Assembly: GCA_963575745.1 (NCBI GenBank)
Contig: CAUYUJ010020760.1
Location: 1-64,000 of the forward strand
Direction of reading: 5' to 3'
Length of the DNA stretch: 64,000 nt
From: Prorocentrum cordatum
Taxonomy: Eukaryota > Sar > Dinophyceae > Prorocentrales > Prorocentraceae
The position numbers and the translations under genes are program-made. Below are positions 50,339 through 61,600 of the stretch, piece by piece (the first letter of the stretch is position 1; the number at the start of each line of letters is the position of its first letter). The notes beneath the pieces were generated by a model, which was given only the letters and a program-made list of their open reading frames with translations, was not told the DNA's origin and searched no databases.

Positions 50339-51394
50339 ACCTTGCCGAAATGGTTCTCGGGGGGAGCGGCGGAAACGCTGCCGAAAAGCTATGCACATGG
50401 CGGGAGCCCGTTCTCCAGCAGCGCCCAGCTTTGGACGCTGGCAGTGGCAGCGACGACGACGATGACGGTGGCGCGCGGCGCGCCGCCGGCGCCTGGCCGG
50501 TGGTTGGGGCCCACACTCCGTCGAACTGGCGGGGCGTCCCGCGGGCCTGCGCAGCCTGCCGCGGCCGAGGAAGGGGGGGTGGGCCAGAGCCAGCCGTGGC
50601 GGCGAGGAGACTTCCTGAAGGCGAACTGTCTGTGTGTGAACTCGGCCTCCGCCGATTTCGTCTGGCCCGAGCCTGGGAAGAGGCTGGCGTCCTCTCTGCG
50701 TCCATCGCCTGGGCCGCCTCTCGGAAGCACGCCCAGATCCTGTGCCACCCAAACACCTCGCGGCGCTGCGCCGTGCGAGGCCCGGTAACCTTCGCGCCCT
50801 TGTGCCCGCACCCTCGGAGACGGGCAGCGCTCCGTATGCAGCCATGAGCCGTGGGAGGGGTGCGCCGAGCTGGAGGGTAGAACCGCTGCGCGCCCTTCTC
50901 TGACACAATATTCGTTTCTCCTCCACCCTCCATCTCCGCAGAAACGAAATCAAAAAATCCAGAGGAAGCGCCAAAGCGCAGGTTGACGACAGACGTCTCG
51001 CCAAAACCCTGGAGCCCACCTGGGACCTCGGATAAGAAACCTCGAGCGTGGTGCTGATTTCCCGTCGACGTGGCAGGCCGAGGGGTGTGGTCTTGGGGGG
51101 CATTTTCTCGGCCGTCCGCAGGACCCTGGAGAATGGCCTCCGAGGTTACGGAGTCTTTTTCGTGGGCGTCGTTGATCCACGAACGATCCGGGCGAGACGT
51201 CTGTGCCCCATCTGGAGCCTGGGGCGAAGACTTCAAAGCAGGTGCTGGCATTCCGTGGACGTGGCGAATCGAACATCCTGGGCGAGGGTTAATTGCTCCG
51301 CCCCAAGGCGTCGGAAGATAAACCTCGAAGTCGAGGTTTCTATCTTCCGTAGGTGTGGCCGCGCCCCGAGGCTTCTGTTCCGCCCTGCGCGAAC
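50339..51394. other. Stretch without a recognised gene
   Basis: Mixed DNA between PPR fragment 6 and the last minisatellite block. Open frames cross repeat boundaries and show no domain. Confidence 0.45.
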
Positions 51395-51640
51395 CTCTTG
51401 GGGCCCTGTTAGGCCGTCTGGCGGCCTCCTGTGAGCCTCCTTGGAGCCCTCTTGGGGTCGTCTTCCGTCTTGGGTGCCCCTTGGGGCCGCCTTGGGGCCG
51501 TCTGGGACCGTCTTGGGCGGCTCCGGGGCTGTCCTCGGACCGCCTTGGAGCGCTCGTGGGTCGTCTTTGGCCCCACTTGGGGCTGTCATGGGAGCCTCTT
51601 GGGCCGTCATGAGGCGCCTCAGGAGCCGTCCTAGTCGAAA
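51395..51640. repeat. GGCCGTCTTGGG-type minisatellite, block 6
   Basis: Last block of the family before element C; repeated CTTGGGGCCGTCTTGG-like words. Confidence 0.8.
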
Positions 51641-52021
51641 ACAAGCTGGTAAGCTTAGGTATACAGTCCGCCTTAGGCGCTTCCATATCCCAGGCTTAGG
51701 CTCATAGCGCATGAGCAAGAGAGCGAGACGAAGCATGGGATCTGGAGTAAAGAGTAAGATGGGCATCGTCAATGGAAAAGGATGTTTTCCGATCTCGGAT
51801 GCAAGTAGTGCGCCTCAGTGAGGCACAGTCACATATCTGGCCGGGCCCGGCTTGAGCCAGGCACGGCAGCGGTACATGCTCGATTTATATCTCGCCTTTA
51901 ACCTTCTCCGTTTAAAGTCGGAGGGGGAGGAGACGAGCAGGTACCGCACTACTATTATGCGGAAAAACAGTGCTAAGCAGCAGCGGCTGCCTACAAGGAA
52001 AGGGGCGCGCGAGTAGCCTCG
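51641..52021 (-). other. 3' flank of element C, possible 3' UTR / LTR
   Basis: Lower GC than the minisatellite to its left and similar to element C. Contains AGATATAAATCG on the minus strand (TATA-like) near 51890 and CTGGCCGGGCCCGGCTTGAGCCAGGC inverted words near 51838. A 3' LTR should lie here, but the 5' LTR is outside the window, so boundaries cannot be set. Confidence 0.4.
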
Positions 52022-55000
52022 CTACCGGCGAGTTTCCTCGCTGCTAAAGCGCACCTGCCCGCGGGTTTCCCCGCTGGCTCGGGAGGCAGGGCCGTCCTGA
52101 GACGACCTGCCCGCCCTATACGGTGTATGTTTCTTCAGCTCGTGCTTGAAGGATTGCTGGCCGGCCATTACTTGTAGGAGCAACGCGCGGTCAATGCTAC
52201 CTTTGGTATGACCATCGGCAGTCATATCCCGCGTGTCACACCATTGGACGCTTTCCACGATTCCACGTTCCATCATCTGGCGAATCCAGCTGATGTGCCC
52301 AAGCAGAGTACACTCTGTGGGCTTCTTCAGATCCTTGCTAGACAAAGATTTGAAGACAGACTCGGCATCAATAGTCAGAGTGACTTTGATACATAGACCT
52401 CCCATTTCCAATATGTTCTTCAGCTGTGTGGGGGTCAATGGTCCCGAGTGTAGCTCGTGGAGCGTCACAATGGTCGGGTAGCAGTCTTCCAAGTTGTGGG
52501 CTGCTGCCAGTGTTTCCGCAGAGTAGCTCGAACGCACTTGCAGTCGATGAGACTTGCAGTATGCGTCCACCAGGTGCACGACGGGTTTCCCCGCTTGCGT
52601 GTGGCCACGCCTCAGCAGGTTAGCCCCGCGGATACCATAGCCTTTGACTTCGTCGTCTTCATCTCCGTTGAGACGACGATAGCCAGAATCGCTATGCAGG
52701 TCGACTTCTCCTGTTGGAGTCATAGCATGATACACGATCTTCTTCGGACCTGCCTGCAATTTTCTGGTAACCGCGTTTAGTCGTCGTACCTGGATGTTTG
52801 TCGGTTCTTGGATACGTTGTAGTGAGACAACATAGACCATTAGCCATACCTGCGTGATCAACGCATAGGCTAGAGCGCCACGAAGACTGACGAACATATC
52901 AGAAATTGTCTTCGTCGCCTTGCTTTCAGGATCAGCTCCTGTGAGTTCTGGATGTGTGATAGGACGAAGCTGTTTGATGTATTCGTCCTGGTCGAGAGTG
53001 ACGCTCCCATCATCGGTCTTGTTGTACCGAACAGCACAGTTCGTGTATGTGTGCTTGTTCAGTTTGCACTTCCCAAACGTATCTTCAACACACTTGACAT
53101 ACTTGTCGATAGCCTCTTCCTTCCCAGTCATATTGATGTCATCAACGTGCTTGGCTGTCAAGAGGTTTGGGCTCATCTCGAATTCTTCGTCGTATGAAGT
53201 AGGCTGTAGCCCAAAGCTCCTAGTGATGGACCTGAGCTTCAGCGAGAATGCCCTGGGAGCATCCTTCGTGCCTGTCCCCGGTTTCAGACACCGGAGACAA
53301 TGCTTTGATTCGTCATATGACTCAAAGCCTGGCAGTGTGCGAAGGACAGCTGCTGACCCAGGTGGTAGTGTGAAACACACCACACGTTCTTTCTCGCCCG
53401 TTGCCGCGGCGAGCTCGCCATAGGTCAGTCCCTTCAAGAAAGCCATGTTGATGTCCAGGGAAGCGATGATCCAAGCTTTGTTGCATGCAGCAGAACTTGC
53501 GAGCAGTCTCTGGCTTGACCTCCTTGCCGTGCCAGAGAAGGTTTCGACATCAAAGGCTTCGAGGTCCATGAAGCCACGGAGTACCAAGCGTAACCGGATC
53601 GTCCTTTCCATTTCGCCCTTTTCGTTCTTGACAAACTTCCATTTGTATACGTAGCGTGACGTCATGATGTTAGACGCCTTGCTTAAGTCAGTCATCTGGA
53701 AGCATTTGTTGTCAAGCCAAGTCTTCAGCTCTGTGTAGAGGGCTTTGGAGACTTTGACCGGATTTGCTTGGATGTCGGCCTTCGTGAGTAGATCGTCTTC
53801 CTTGACGACCACGGCACGTTTGGAGGCAGCGCTAACGTATACTCGCATAGTTGTGACGCTGCTGTCATCCAACAGTCGGTGTTGCTGCTCGGACAGGACG
53901 ACTTTGGACATGTCTGCAGTGAAGCAGAGCTCGATATACTTCCCGTGCTCATCGGAGTCCAGATCATATTTGCTATCCGGTTCCGTGGAGCATAAAGGAA
54001 CGTAGTAAGAAGTGTCCATGTCGTATCCTGGCGGGTGACCCCGCTCCGGCAAGTGGCCTTGCACATCTTCACAGGTCGTAGAGACTAATACACACTGTGT
54101 GTCTGTCATGTATGTAGGAACTGTATGCATGACTTCCTCTGTGTCAGCTTCAAGGAGTGTTCTGTCATCCATCAGTTCAGCATACCACGACTTCAAGACA
54201 AAAGCATCCAGATCTTCTTCTGTCTCCTCTATGATGGTCGGAAGCCGACCATCGTTGTCCGTAGGAGGCTCCTCAGGAGCAGCTGCTGGAGGTGATTCGC
54301 TTGGTGGTGGACCATCAGCGAGTTCCTCAAACTTAGTGAGATCTTGGTCAAACCCAGCAGACGGCTTCCTGGATTTAAGACACTGGATGATGCGTGAGTG
54401 TGTAGATCCTGTGATGTCATAGATGTTCAAGGCAGTGCCATCAGCTTCATAGTAATGAAACCCAGGGGTCACATCGTTATCATAGTGCACTAGTGTACAG
54501 CTGTCTGCATAGGGTGCGGCAGGCAGCTTCGTCAGGCTCTTGGCGAGTCGTACAGCAACAACGTTTTCAATACGAAAGTAGTTGCGTATGAGGTACTGAA
54601 GAGCCAAGTGCACCTTAGGTGAAAGTCGGCTCGCAGCAGTCATCTGCAGCCGACCCTGTTTCGTTGGTAGATATCCGAAAGTCATGGCGGGTTTCCCCGC
54701 TGGCAGACCGGCAATAAAGGCCAATACTGTTCGAAGGGCCGTATTGTCCGATCCTATCTCGCGGACCATAAGTGCTTCGATGTACAGTGTGTGTCGTGTG
54801 TCAGGATACTGTACTCGTACTTCGCGATTGCCGACCTTCACGATGACCTGGCCTCGGTCAGGTTCGTTGCGGATGACCGGGTATGGACCACTCCATCCAC
54901 CCCAGTCGTCTTTCGTGGTGGTCGGACGGTGATAGTCCACGAGATCTCCTTCTTTATAGTGAAATTCACCCGTAGCAGTAGTCTTTGTACGGAGAGCCCT

Positions 55001-58000
55001 GTTCGTCTTGGCAACCGCAGTGGCCTGCGTGATTGCCTCCAGACTAACCCTCCTGATTGTTTCCTCCCTTGAGTGATCTGATGATTCAGTGGGCTGATCA
55101 TGATCCAAGACAGGGAAATCAGGAAGCATAGCTGGCTGTCTACCATACAGCGCATTGTACGGAGACACTTCATTGTAGAAGGTAAATGCGTTGCTAGCAA
55201 ACAAGGCTTCATGTAAGAGACGAGTGAAATTGAGAGGGATATGTAATCTATTCAATTCTTCTCCCATCACGTGTAGGAGGTGTCGAAGGATGCCGTTCCT
55301 AGCTTCGATAGTTGTAGCGTGTTGGCCACGCGCTCGAATACGAAGCTCTGTTCCCTTAGCCTTAAGGATGGCCTTTGCTGTATCATTATTCAGTGCTCCT
55401 TCCCCATCGGAGTATAGAATTTTAGCAGGGCCATGCTGCATCCAAGTCGTATGATAGGCATCGAGAACAGTATGCATAGCTTTATCAGGAATCTCTGTGC
55501 CAGCTGCCCAGCGAATACAACGGTCGATGATGTGAAAAACAATATGTTCCTGTTTATAAAAGAAGAGATCACATTCGACTTCTTCGTTGAAACGTCCTGG
55601 CAGTGACACGGAAGGCATCACCGTGTTGCCTGGTTTATCCCAGGCTCGACATTCTCTACACGAGTCACAAATGCCTTTGATCAGACTCAAACGGGTTTCA
55701 CCCAGACCAACCTTGGTTAGAATCATCCGCATTTTTGGCTCCTTGGCATGAAACCATCTCAGGTGGAGTTTGCGGAGTTCTCGCTGCACTACAGCTGGGT
55801 CGAAGCTGCGCAGGTTTTGGAGGCTGAGCTGAACGTCGAAGCGAGTCCAATCAGGGAGCCTTGGCCTTGGCCGTGGCTCTGCTTGAGGCTGCGGCGGTGG
55901 TGGAGGATCTCCTCCCTCCATGCGTCCGCGCCTTGCTGCAACTTGTGGCAGTCTACGGTGATCGTCAGAGCTGCCAGCGCCACTGTTGCCACCATTAGCC
56001 CCGTCGGCTCTGGTGATGTCATGGCTGCTGGCGCCTGCGGTTGGATCGCCCTCACCAGGCCGTGGCGGCCTAGGCGCACGTATGCGCGCTCTCGCGGCCG
56101 GCGCCGCTTTTGCGGCTGGCGCCGCTTCTGCGGCTGGAGCCGCTTCCGCGGCTGGCGCCGCAGGAGCGGCTTGTCCCGCCGGACGCGGCTGGCCAAAGTT
56201 ATCTGGCAGTTTCCATTTTTCGGCAAATCTGCATTGGCCAGATATCTTGGTGTGGTGAGGATTGCTCTTCTGATATTCCTTCTTACAGCTTGGACAGTCC
56301 CAGTAATACGGTTCAACATCATACCACCGACACATCTTCGGATCCCTACTGTGCTTTGGTGATTGCTTGTAGTTGTTGTCCACACAGCCAGGGCACCCAA
56401 GACCGCCAGGTGGTGGTCGACAGATTTCTCCGTTTGGGTGTCTCCGAATTGTTGGGTCGTCCAAGTCGTAACCAGCACTGTTTGTTACGAACGCATAGCT
56501 GCGTTCACGATTCGCGAATGGATCGCGACCATAAGCAAACAGGTCTTTGGCGATTTGCACCGCATCAACGATCAATGACTGCATTCTGTAGGTATACTGT
56601 GCCGCCCTTGCTAACTCTTTGTTACAAGCATTGGCGTGCACATGATTTCCTGGACAACGCTTGCCTTTGAAAGGTGCCAACAACTCTTCTTTATTTGCCA
56701 TTATCTGTGTTGGCTTGCGGATATATTGTCCAAATGAATCTTTGAGACCAGTCGTGCACTGATCAATGATTGTTTGGCAAGTGACCTTGCGTTGTGCCAG
56801 TTCTTTCCATGGATGGATCTCATCCACCCACGTGCCCATTGGTTGTTCCCTGAGAAAGAAACGTCTTAAGTCGTCTTGTAGTAGAGCGACTGTTCCACAG
56901 AACGTGATATGAGGCAGGTCCTCTTTGTGGTGTTTAAGCCACGTATCATGATTGACCTGTGCGTTGAAGTAGGAAGGGAGTCCAGTAGTTCTGCAGCTTG
57001 GCTGCAGAATCGTGATCTTGACAAAGCAAGTCTTGAGGTAGTGGAGGACTGCTCTTTGTACTTCCGAGTTTCCAAGGTCAACCATAGATATCTTGTCAAG
57101 GTTCCCGCCTGACGAGAGTCCCCTCTTGAAGGCTAATATGGATATACCACCCTTGCCCCCACATAATTCAAGCATGTCCACTTGATTGTTTCTGCCGTAG
57201 CATAACGACTGGACTATCGAGAAGACATCAGCATGTGAGTCAGCGGGTTGCCCCGCCGGTAACATCATGAAGATGTCCTCTGATTCGCTGTCCGAGTCCG
57301 AGTCGTCAAGAGGAACGTCGTTGAAATATGTGGAGCAGTCAAGCCCTTTGAGGTCCTCTCCACAGTCGTCGTTACCGTCTTCCACTTTCTTCGGGACTTT
57401 CTTCGGTTTGATGCCGGCTTCTTTGTCAGCTTTCTGCTTTTCTTTCTGTTTTATCCTGGCATCAGTGGGCAACGCAGTTTCCGCGGAGAGATCCGCTGCG
57501 GAGGAATCCGCTGTAAAATCAGGAAATGGCGGAATTTCAGGAAGGTCGTTGGTGGGTCGCGTTTGGCAACGCTCAATCGAAGGGGGAGGAGATCGATCGT
57601 CATCGACGATCGTCACACGCTTTGGGCGTGGCCTTCGCGACTCACCATTGCCATGAAGAACTGGAGCCGGAGGCTCCCAGTATAGCCGAGTACTGATGTT
57701 TGTAACCCCATCAGGTAATGGAGCTACATAATTGTACCCAGTTGGCTGATCCTGGATCCTAATGTCTTGAACAATCTTGTTCGTGTCCAGGTCGGTCGTG
57801 ACCCTACGAACCACATGGTCCCATTGAGGGCCCTTCTGTGGACATTGAACGTAGTGTCTGACCTTTTTGTCAACGCGTGTACACACACTGAGGTGTACCG
57901 CACTCCGCTCATTCCTGATCATGTTGGCTTTATCGAGTTGATCAAGGAAGCGTGCAATAATAGTAGCCAAAGTTTTATACCGAAACTCGGCATGTTGTTG

Positions 58001-58621
58001 ATCTTGGCCATACCAATCCAAATCATGGTCCTTGTGTGATCCACAAGTACATCTCCATAAGTTAACCGGTATATGAGGACAAGATGTAGCAACTTGTATA
58101 TAAGAACCACTGGGATATTTACTGGATCGGTCAAACTTAATGCCGAAGTGACAGAGTCTGATTCGTATAACGCTTAGCTTCAAATCTTCAATAACATCTT
58201 TGATCGGACCCTGTTTCCAGAAATACCCGGGTGGCCCCAGGATAACTATCTGCATCCTCAGAGCACGCGCTTTGATCAGGAGATTTTGTATACGTTGATA
58301 GTGTGGTCCCGCCCTCTTTCCTGGAGTACGCACGTACCAATCAGAGGGTGTGGCCACCCACAACATATTGTAGTCTCCTGCCAACAAATTTCCCAAATAC
58401 TGTGTTCCAGTTGAAGTCATTACCTCATTATGGGTAATCCGGTCGCATATATATCCACGGGATCGGAGTTCAGCGCAAGCTGTACGAATATCTTCGATGA
58501 CGAGGCATTTTGAATGGTATTTTTCTTCTCGGGCCTCAGCGCGGCCAACGTATGTCGCGAGGAGGCCGGTATTCGGCTTCTCTTCGCAAGCGAGCGCCGC
58601 CGGCGCGCCCGCCTGCCCCCG
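52022..58621 (-). CDS. Element C Pol: methyltransferase-like domains, integrase, reverse transcriptase, RNase H
   Basis: 2,199 codons in the same frame as the upstream polyprotein. The first in-frame ATG is at 58420, but the 67 codons before it also look coding, which favours readthrough of the TGA. Domains in order: a degenerate methyltransferase-like half (about 58500-57900); a fuller one (about 57220-56500) with LELCGGKGGIS, LQPSCRTTGLPS, DQCTTG and IRKPTQIMAN; cysteine pairs (CPGC, CPSC); an AAPAAE repeat; integrase with a CDSCREC zinc motif and catalytic VECDLFF, YSDGEG and TIEARNG; copia RT with SLDINMAF and KHVDDINM; and RNase H with LHSDSGY, SAETLAA, TIDAES and MTADGHTKG. All catalytic acids are present, so Pol appears intact. 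Confidence 0.9.
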   Translation of the reverse strand, partial: RGQAGAPAALACEEKPNTGLLATYVGRAEAREEKYHSKCLVIEDIRTACAELRSRGYICDRITHNEVMTSTGTQYLGNLLAGDYNMLWVATPSDWYVRTPGKRAGPHYQRIQNLLIKARALRMQIVILGPPGYFWKQGPIKDVIEDLKLSVIRIRLCHFGIKFDRSSKYPSGSYIQVATSCPHIPVNLWRCTCGSHKDHDLDWYGQDQQHAEFRYKTLATIIARFLDQLDKANMIRNERSAVHLSVCTRVDKKVRHYVQCPQKGPQWDHVVRRVTTDLDTNKIVQDIRIQDQPTGYNYVAPLPDGVTNISTRLYWEPPAPVLHGNGESRRPRPKRVTIVDDDRSPPPSIERCQTRPTNDLPEIPPFPDFTADSSAADLSAETALPTDARIKQKEKQKADKEAGIKPKKVPKKVEDGNDDCGEDLKGLDCSTYFNDVPLDDSDSDSESEDIFMMLPAGQPADSHADVFSIVQSLCYGRNNQVDMLELCGGKGGISILAFKRGLSSGGNLDKISMVDLGNSEVQRAVLHYLKTCFVKITILQPSCRTTGLPSYFNAQVNHDTWLKHHKEDLPHITFCGTVALLQDDLRRFFLREQPMGTWVDEIHPWKELAQRKVTCQTIIDQCTTGLKDSFGQYIRKPTQIMANKEELLAPFKGKRCPGNHVHANACNKELARAAQYTYRMQSLIVDAVQIAKDLFAYGRDPFANRERSYAFVTNSAGYDLDDPTIRRHPNGEICRPPPGGLGCPGCVDNNYKQSPKHSRDPKMCRWYDVEPYYWDCPSCKKEYQKSNPHHTKISGQCRFAEKWKLPDNFGQPRPAGQAAPAAPAAEAAPAAEAAPAAKAAPAARARIRAPRPPRPGEGDPTAGASSHDITRADGANGGNSGAGSSDDHRRLPQVAARRGRMEGGDPPPPPQPQAEPRPRPRLPDWTRFDVQLSLQNLRSFDPAVVQRELRKLHLRWFHAKEPKMRMILTKVGLGETRLSLIKGICDSCRECRAWDKPGNTVMPSVSLPGRFNEEVECDLFFYKQEHIVFHIIDRCIRWAAGTEIPDKAMHTVLDAYHTTWMQHGPAKILYSDGEGALNNDTAKAILKAKGTELRIRARGQHATTIEARNGILRHLLHVMGEELNRLHIPLNFTRLLHEALFASNAFTFYNEVSPYNALYGRQPAMLPDFPVLDHDQPTESSDHSREETIRRVSLEAITQATAVAKTNRALRTKTTATGEFHYKEGDLVDYHRPTTTKDDWGGWSGPYPVIRNEPDRGQVIVKVGNREVRVQYPDTRHTLYIEALMVREIGSDNTALRTVLAFIAGLPAGKPAMTFGYLPTKQGRLQMTAASRLSPKVHLALQYLIRNYFRIENVVAVRLAKSLTKLPAAPYADSCTLVHYDNDVTPGFHYYEADGTALNIYDITGSTHSRIIQCLKSRKPSAGFDQDLTKFEELADGPPPSESPPAAAPEEPPTDNDGRLPTIIEETEEDLDAFVLKSWYAELMDDRTLLEADTEEVMHTVPTYMTDTQCVLVSTTCEDVQGHLPERGHPPGYDMDTSYYVPLCSTEPDSKYDLDSDEHGKYIELCFTADMSKVVLSEQQHRLLDDSSVTTMRVYVSAASKRAVVVKEDDLLTKADIQANPVKVSKALYTELKTWLDNKCFQMTDLSKASNIMTSRYVYKWKFVKNEKGEMERTIRLRLVLRGFMDLEAFDVETFSGTARRSSQRLLASSAACNKAWIIASLDINMAFLKGLTYGELAAATGEKERVVCFTLPPGSAAVLRTLPGFESYDESKHCLRCLKPGTGTKDAPRAFSLKLRSITRSFGLQPTSYDEEFEMSPNLLTAKHVDDINMTGKEEAIDKYVKCVEDTFGKCKLNKHTYTNCAVRYNKTDDGSVTLDQDEYIKQLRPITHPELTGADPESKATKTISDMFVSLRGALAYALITQVWLMVYVVSLQRIQEPTNIQVRRLNAVTRKLQAGPKKIVYHAMTPTGEVDLHSDSGYRRLNGDEDDEVKGYGIRGANLLRRGHTQAGKPVVHLVDAYCKSHRLQVRSSYSAETLAAAHNLEDCYPTIVTLHELHSGPLTPTQLKNILEMGGLCIKVTLTIDAESVFKSLSSKDLKKPTECTLLGHISWIRQMMERGIVESVQWCDTRDMTADGHTKGSIDRALLLQVMAGQQSFKHELKKHTPYRAGRSSQDGPASRASGETRGQVRFSSEETRR
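56094..56179 (-). repeat. Five tandem hairpin units (18-bp period)
   Basis: Hairpin copies start exactly every 18 bp at 56094, 56112, 56130, 56148 and 56166 (the last imperfect), giving an AAPAAE/K hexapeptide repeat between the methyltransferase-like and integrase regions of Pol. Confidence 0.92.
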
Positions 58622-58660
58622 TCAGAGGGGCATGCTGTTAGCGGATGACTCCGCAGGCGT
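58610..58660 (-). promoter_or_regulatory. Candidate UGA readthrough site between element C polyproteins
   Basis: The only stop in about 4,000 codons is TGA (58624-58622), followed by CGG. UGA-CGG is a known leaky context in several plant RNA viruses. A perfect hairpin (58641-58654) lies 16 nt upstream and a very GC-rich segment (GGGCAGGCGGGCGCGCC) directly downstream. A nonsense mutation is the alternative. Confidence 0.6.
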
Positions 58661-61600
58661 CACTGGTGCGGCTGCGCTCACGATCTCCACGCGGGTTGGC
58701 CCCGCAAGGTCCGTCGAACCTCCGCCCGTGCAGCTTGGTGGTGGTGGCGGTGTCGCGGGTGGCCCCGCTTGGTTCTCAGGCGACCAATTATTCACCGCCT
58801 CCTGGACTTCCCAGAAAATCTTAGACTTCAGGGCATCCTTCATGTGTGGCCAGGTCCCTTCAGGACACTGTTGGCCTTTCCACCAGCTGTCGAGCGTCCT
58901 GTCTACGATCGCACGGGTCGTGTCCTTCAGGAGCTGCTTGTCGAGATACGGCTCGACAATGAACGTATCAGTCGTAACGGTCATAGACTGTCCCATCGCG
59001 GGTTGCCCCGCTGTTACCCCAGCGGGTGACCCCGCACCTACACCGGCGGGTGGCCCCGCATTGACGGAGTCCTCGTCGTTCTCCGTCTCGGTGTAGCCGT
59101 CATGACTACTGCGGATTGTGAAGGTGTTGGTGACCGTCTGGCTTTTAGCCCCGTCATACAATCCGCAGGGAATGGCTAGGTGTCCTGAGGGGGTCTTCTT
59201 TGCCCTCAGGACTTTGGCGCCCTTCCCCAGCTTAAGAGTATACTCTCCGCTGGGAAAGATCACCTTCTGGAAGCCTGGCTTTAGCACGATAATTGTGTCA
59301 CGTGCTTCCATGGCACTCAGGCCCCAGATGGCTGGGAGGTTTACACCTGAGCCCTCTGCGATGTTGGAAGCATACTCCTCGATGCGGGGGCTTGCCTCAT
59401 TGGCGTATTGCACCCCGATCTTGAAGTTGCCCATTTTCCGACAGATCGCAGCACCCTCACCTACACCATTGATGTAGAGGGTTTTGCTCAGTGTGCATAT
59501 GGCCGGTCTGTGATTGTACCTGGCCATAACCTCCTGAAAGGTTCGTGCTGTATTAGCTCCGATGATGTTCACGTTGGAGCCAATGTCTAGCATGAACGAT
59601 ATGCAGGGCATTCCGTCTTCGTCGGGGAAGAATGTCCCTGTCCGCGCCGCCAGAGCCATCGTACCGTGGTCATCACTATGGTACGTAATCTGTGAACCGA
59701 GCGTGCCTTTCAGTAGGCGTTGTTCCAGCACCCACTGGCTCATTGTTAGCTCGGTGCACCATATTTGCTCATATTGGCGGCGCTCCTCCACGGTGATTGG
59801 TTCCTGTTCAAGGACCCAGTAATTCGCGGAGAGTGTGGAGGTCCACTCACCTCCTGGCGGAAGCGTATCCGTGATGTCACGTGTGTAAGTCAGCCCTTCC
59901 GTGTTGATCATGAAGGTATTGTGGAATTGGGCTGCTTCAGCGCTTTCCGCACTGGCCCGGCTCCTAGCACTCACCGGGCTCTCTGCACGTGAGGTTCTGG
60001 ATACACCTCCGCTCCTGCCGCTCCGCCTGATATTGGCCTCCATTGCTCTCAGAAATCCTGGATTCGGAGGCCCCGTTGCGGGTGACCCCGCTTTGGCGGC
60101 GGGAGCCGCTTCGGCGGGTGGCCCCGCTGCTGGGGGCCCCTGTGCTCGAAGCGTAGGCAGGATTGGCATCTGGATGCCTTGCTCTGGCGCTGGCCATGGG
60201 TGTGTCTGTGCAGCTGGGGCACGTGCGGATGGCTCCGCCGAGGCGGCTCGAGCCTCTAGTGCCTCCACTGCTTCCCGCAGCCGGCGCAGTTCCCGAGCAT
60301 CCACCACATACCTTTCCTGCTGGCGCGCCTGTTCTGACTCAGCGTCGCGCTGTCCAGCATACGGAAAGTGTGCTGTGATTATGCCCGGCCCACGACATAC
60401 AGCGCAAGGTGCCTCGTTTGGCGTACCTGGCCGCTGATTGCGGACGTGCTGCTGTGCAACACGATCCCAGCATATATCGTGGAAGAAATGTCCACATGCC
60501 AGTCTCCACACCGTGGTGCCCGTCTCGTAGGGGTCCATACAGATCGGGCACTGTGTGAAATTGTAGTCAGAAATGACTGGCGTGGGCACGTCGGGGCGAG
60601 TCCGAGCCTGACGCTCGAAAGTAGTTTCGCCCTCCCGATATGGCGTCGGTGGTGGCAGTCTGTCTGTATGTTCAGCGGGTGGCCCCGCACCTGCGGGTGT
60701 CTCCGCTTGGTTCTCACGCTCGATCCTTCTCTGGATCGCGCGCTGCTGGCGCAGCCTGGCGTTGTCCCGAACCTGCTGCCTAGATGCCAGTATCGCTTGC
60801 TGCGTGTTGTGCACGTCGCGAATGTAGTCTGGCATTCTGCCCAGAGCGGCTGGCACCGCGAGACCAGCTGGCTGAACTATGGTCTCGGGGTCCGTCGGCG
60901 TGGGCATATAGGCGTAGTGCGGCAAAGACTGCGCATCGACTGCCCGTGTAAACTGCAAACGATACATCTCATTGGCCAGATTCCGAGTGTATTCGTTCGC
61001 AGGTGGCCCCGCAATCATAGGAGTGTTATTTACTTGCGCGTAGTACTCCGGGTACATCGGCGCGTCCATGGCCGGTGCCTCTGCTGGTCCATGATTGTCC
61101 CATCCATATATTGGGTGTGATGCTATTCCTGGAATAAACACCTGTCGATATGGATTCGTGGGATCAGCATTCGGAGCATCATCGGAAGTCCAGCTCCAGA
61201 GAGGCCGAAAGTCGCCATGGTTCGTAACATCTATGTTGCGGTTCCGCAACAGGCTGGGCACTCTATCAGCTTGTTGCTGTAAGAAGGTAGCCTGTGCTCT
61301 CAAAGTGGCCGCCCGACGTTCGTAGTCTGGGCCCTGCTGACCGTCAGCGGGTGGCCCCGCATGTGCGGATGACTCCGCAGGCGTTCTCTCAGCGGGTGAC
61401 CCCGCAGCCACTCCTCCTTCACTACCCCTCGGTGTGCCGAAGGGAGTGGTCGCCTGGAGTGCCGCTGCGAGCGTCGGATTCCCGCGAATCGCCTGGAGTC
61501 GTTGCCACAAGCTGTTTTCGCTCGTTTCGGACGGCGGGGTCCGATACGGCGAGCCACCATCTGATCCGTTCATGGGGACAAACCTCGCACCTCCAGCTTG

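Noticed and set aside
49392-51686. 764-codon minus-strand frame
   Set aside because: Crosses a minisatellite, a PPR fragment and unrelated DNA; composition follows the repeat. The only real signal inside it is the PPR motif at 50172-50338.
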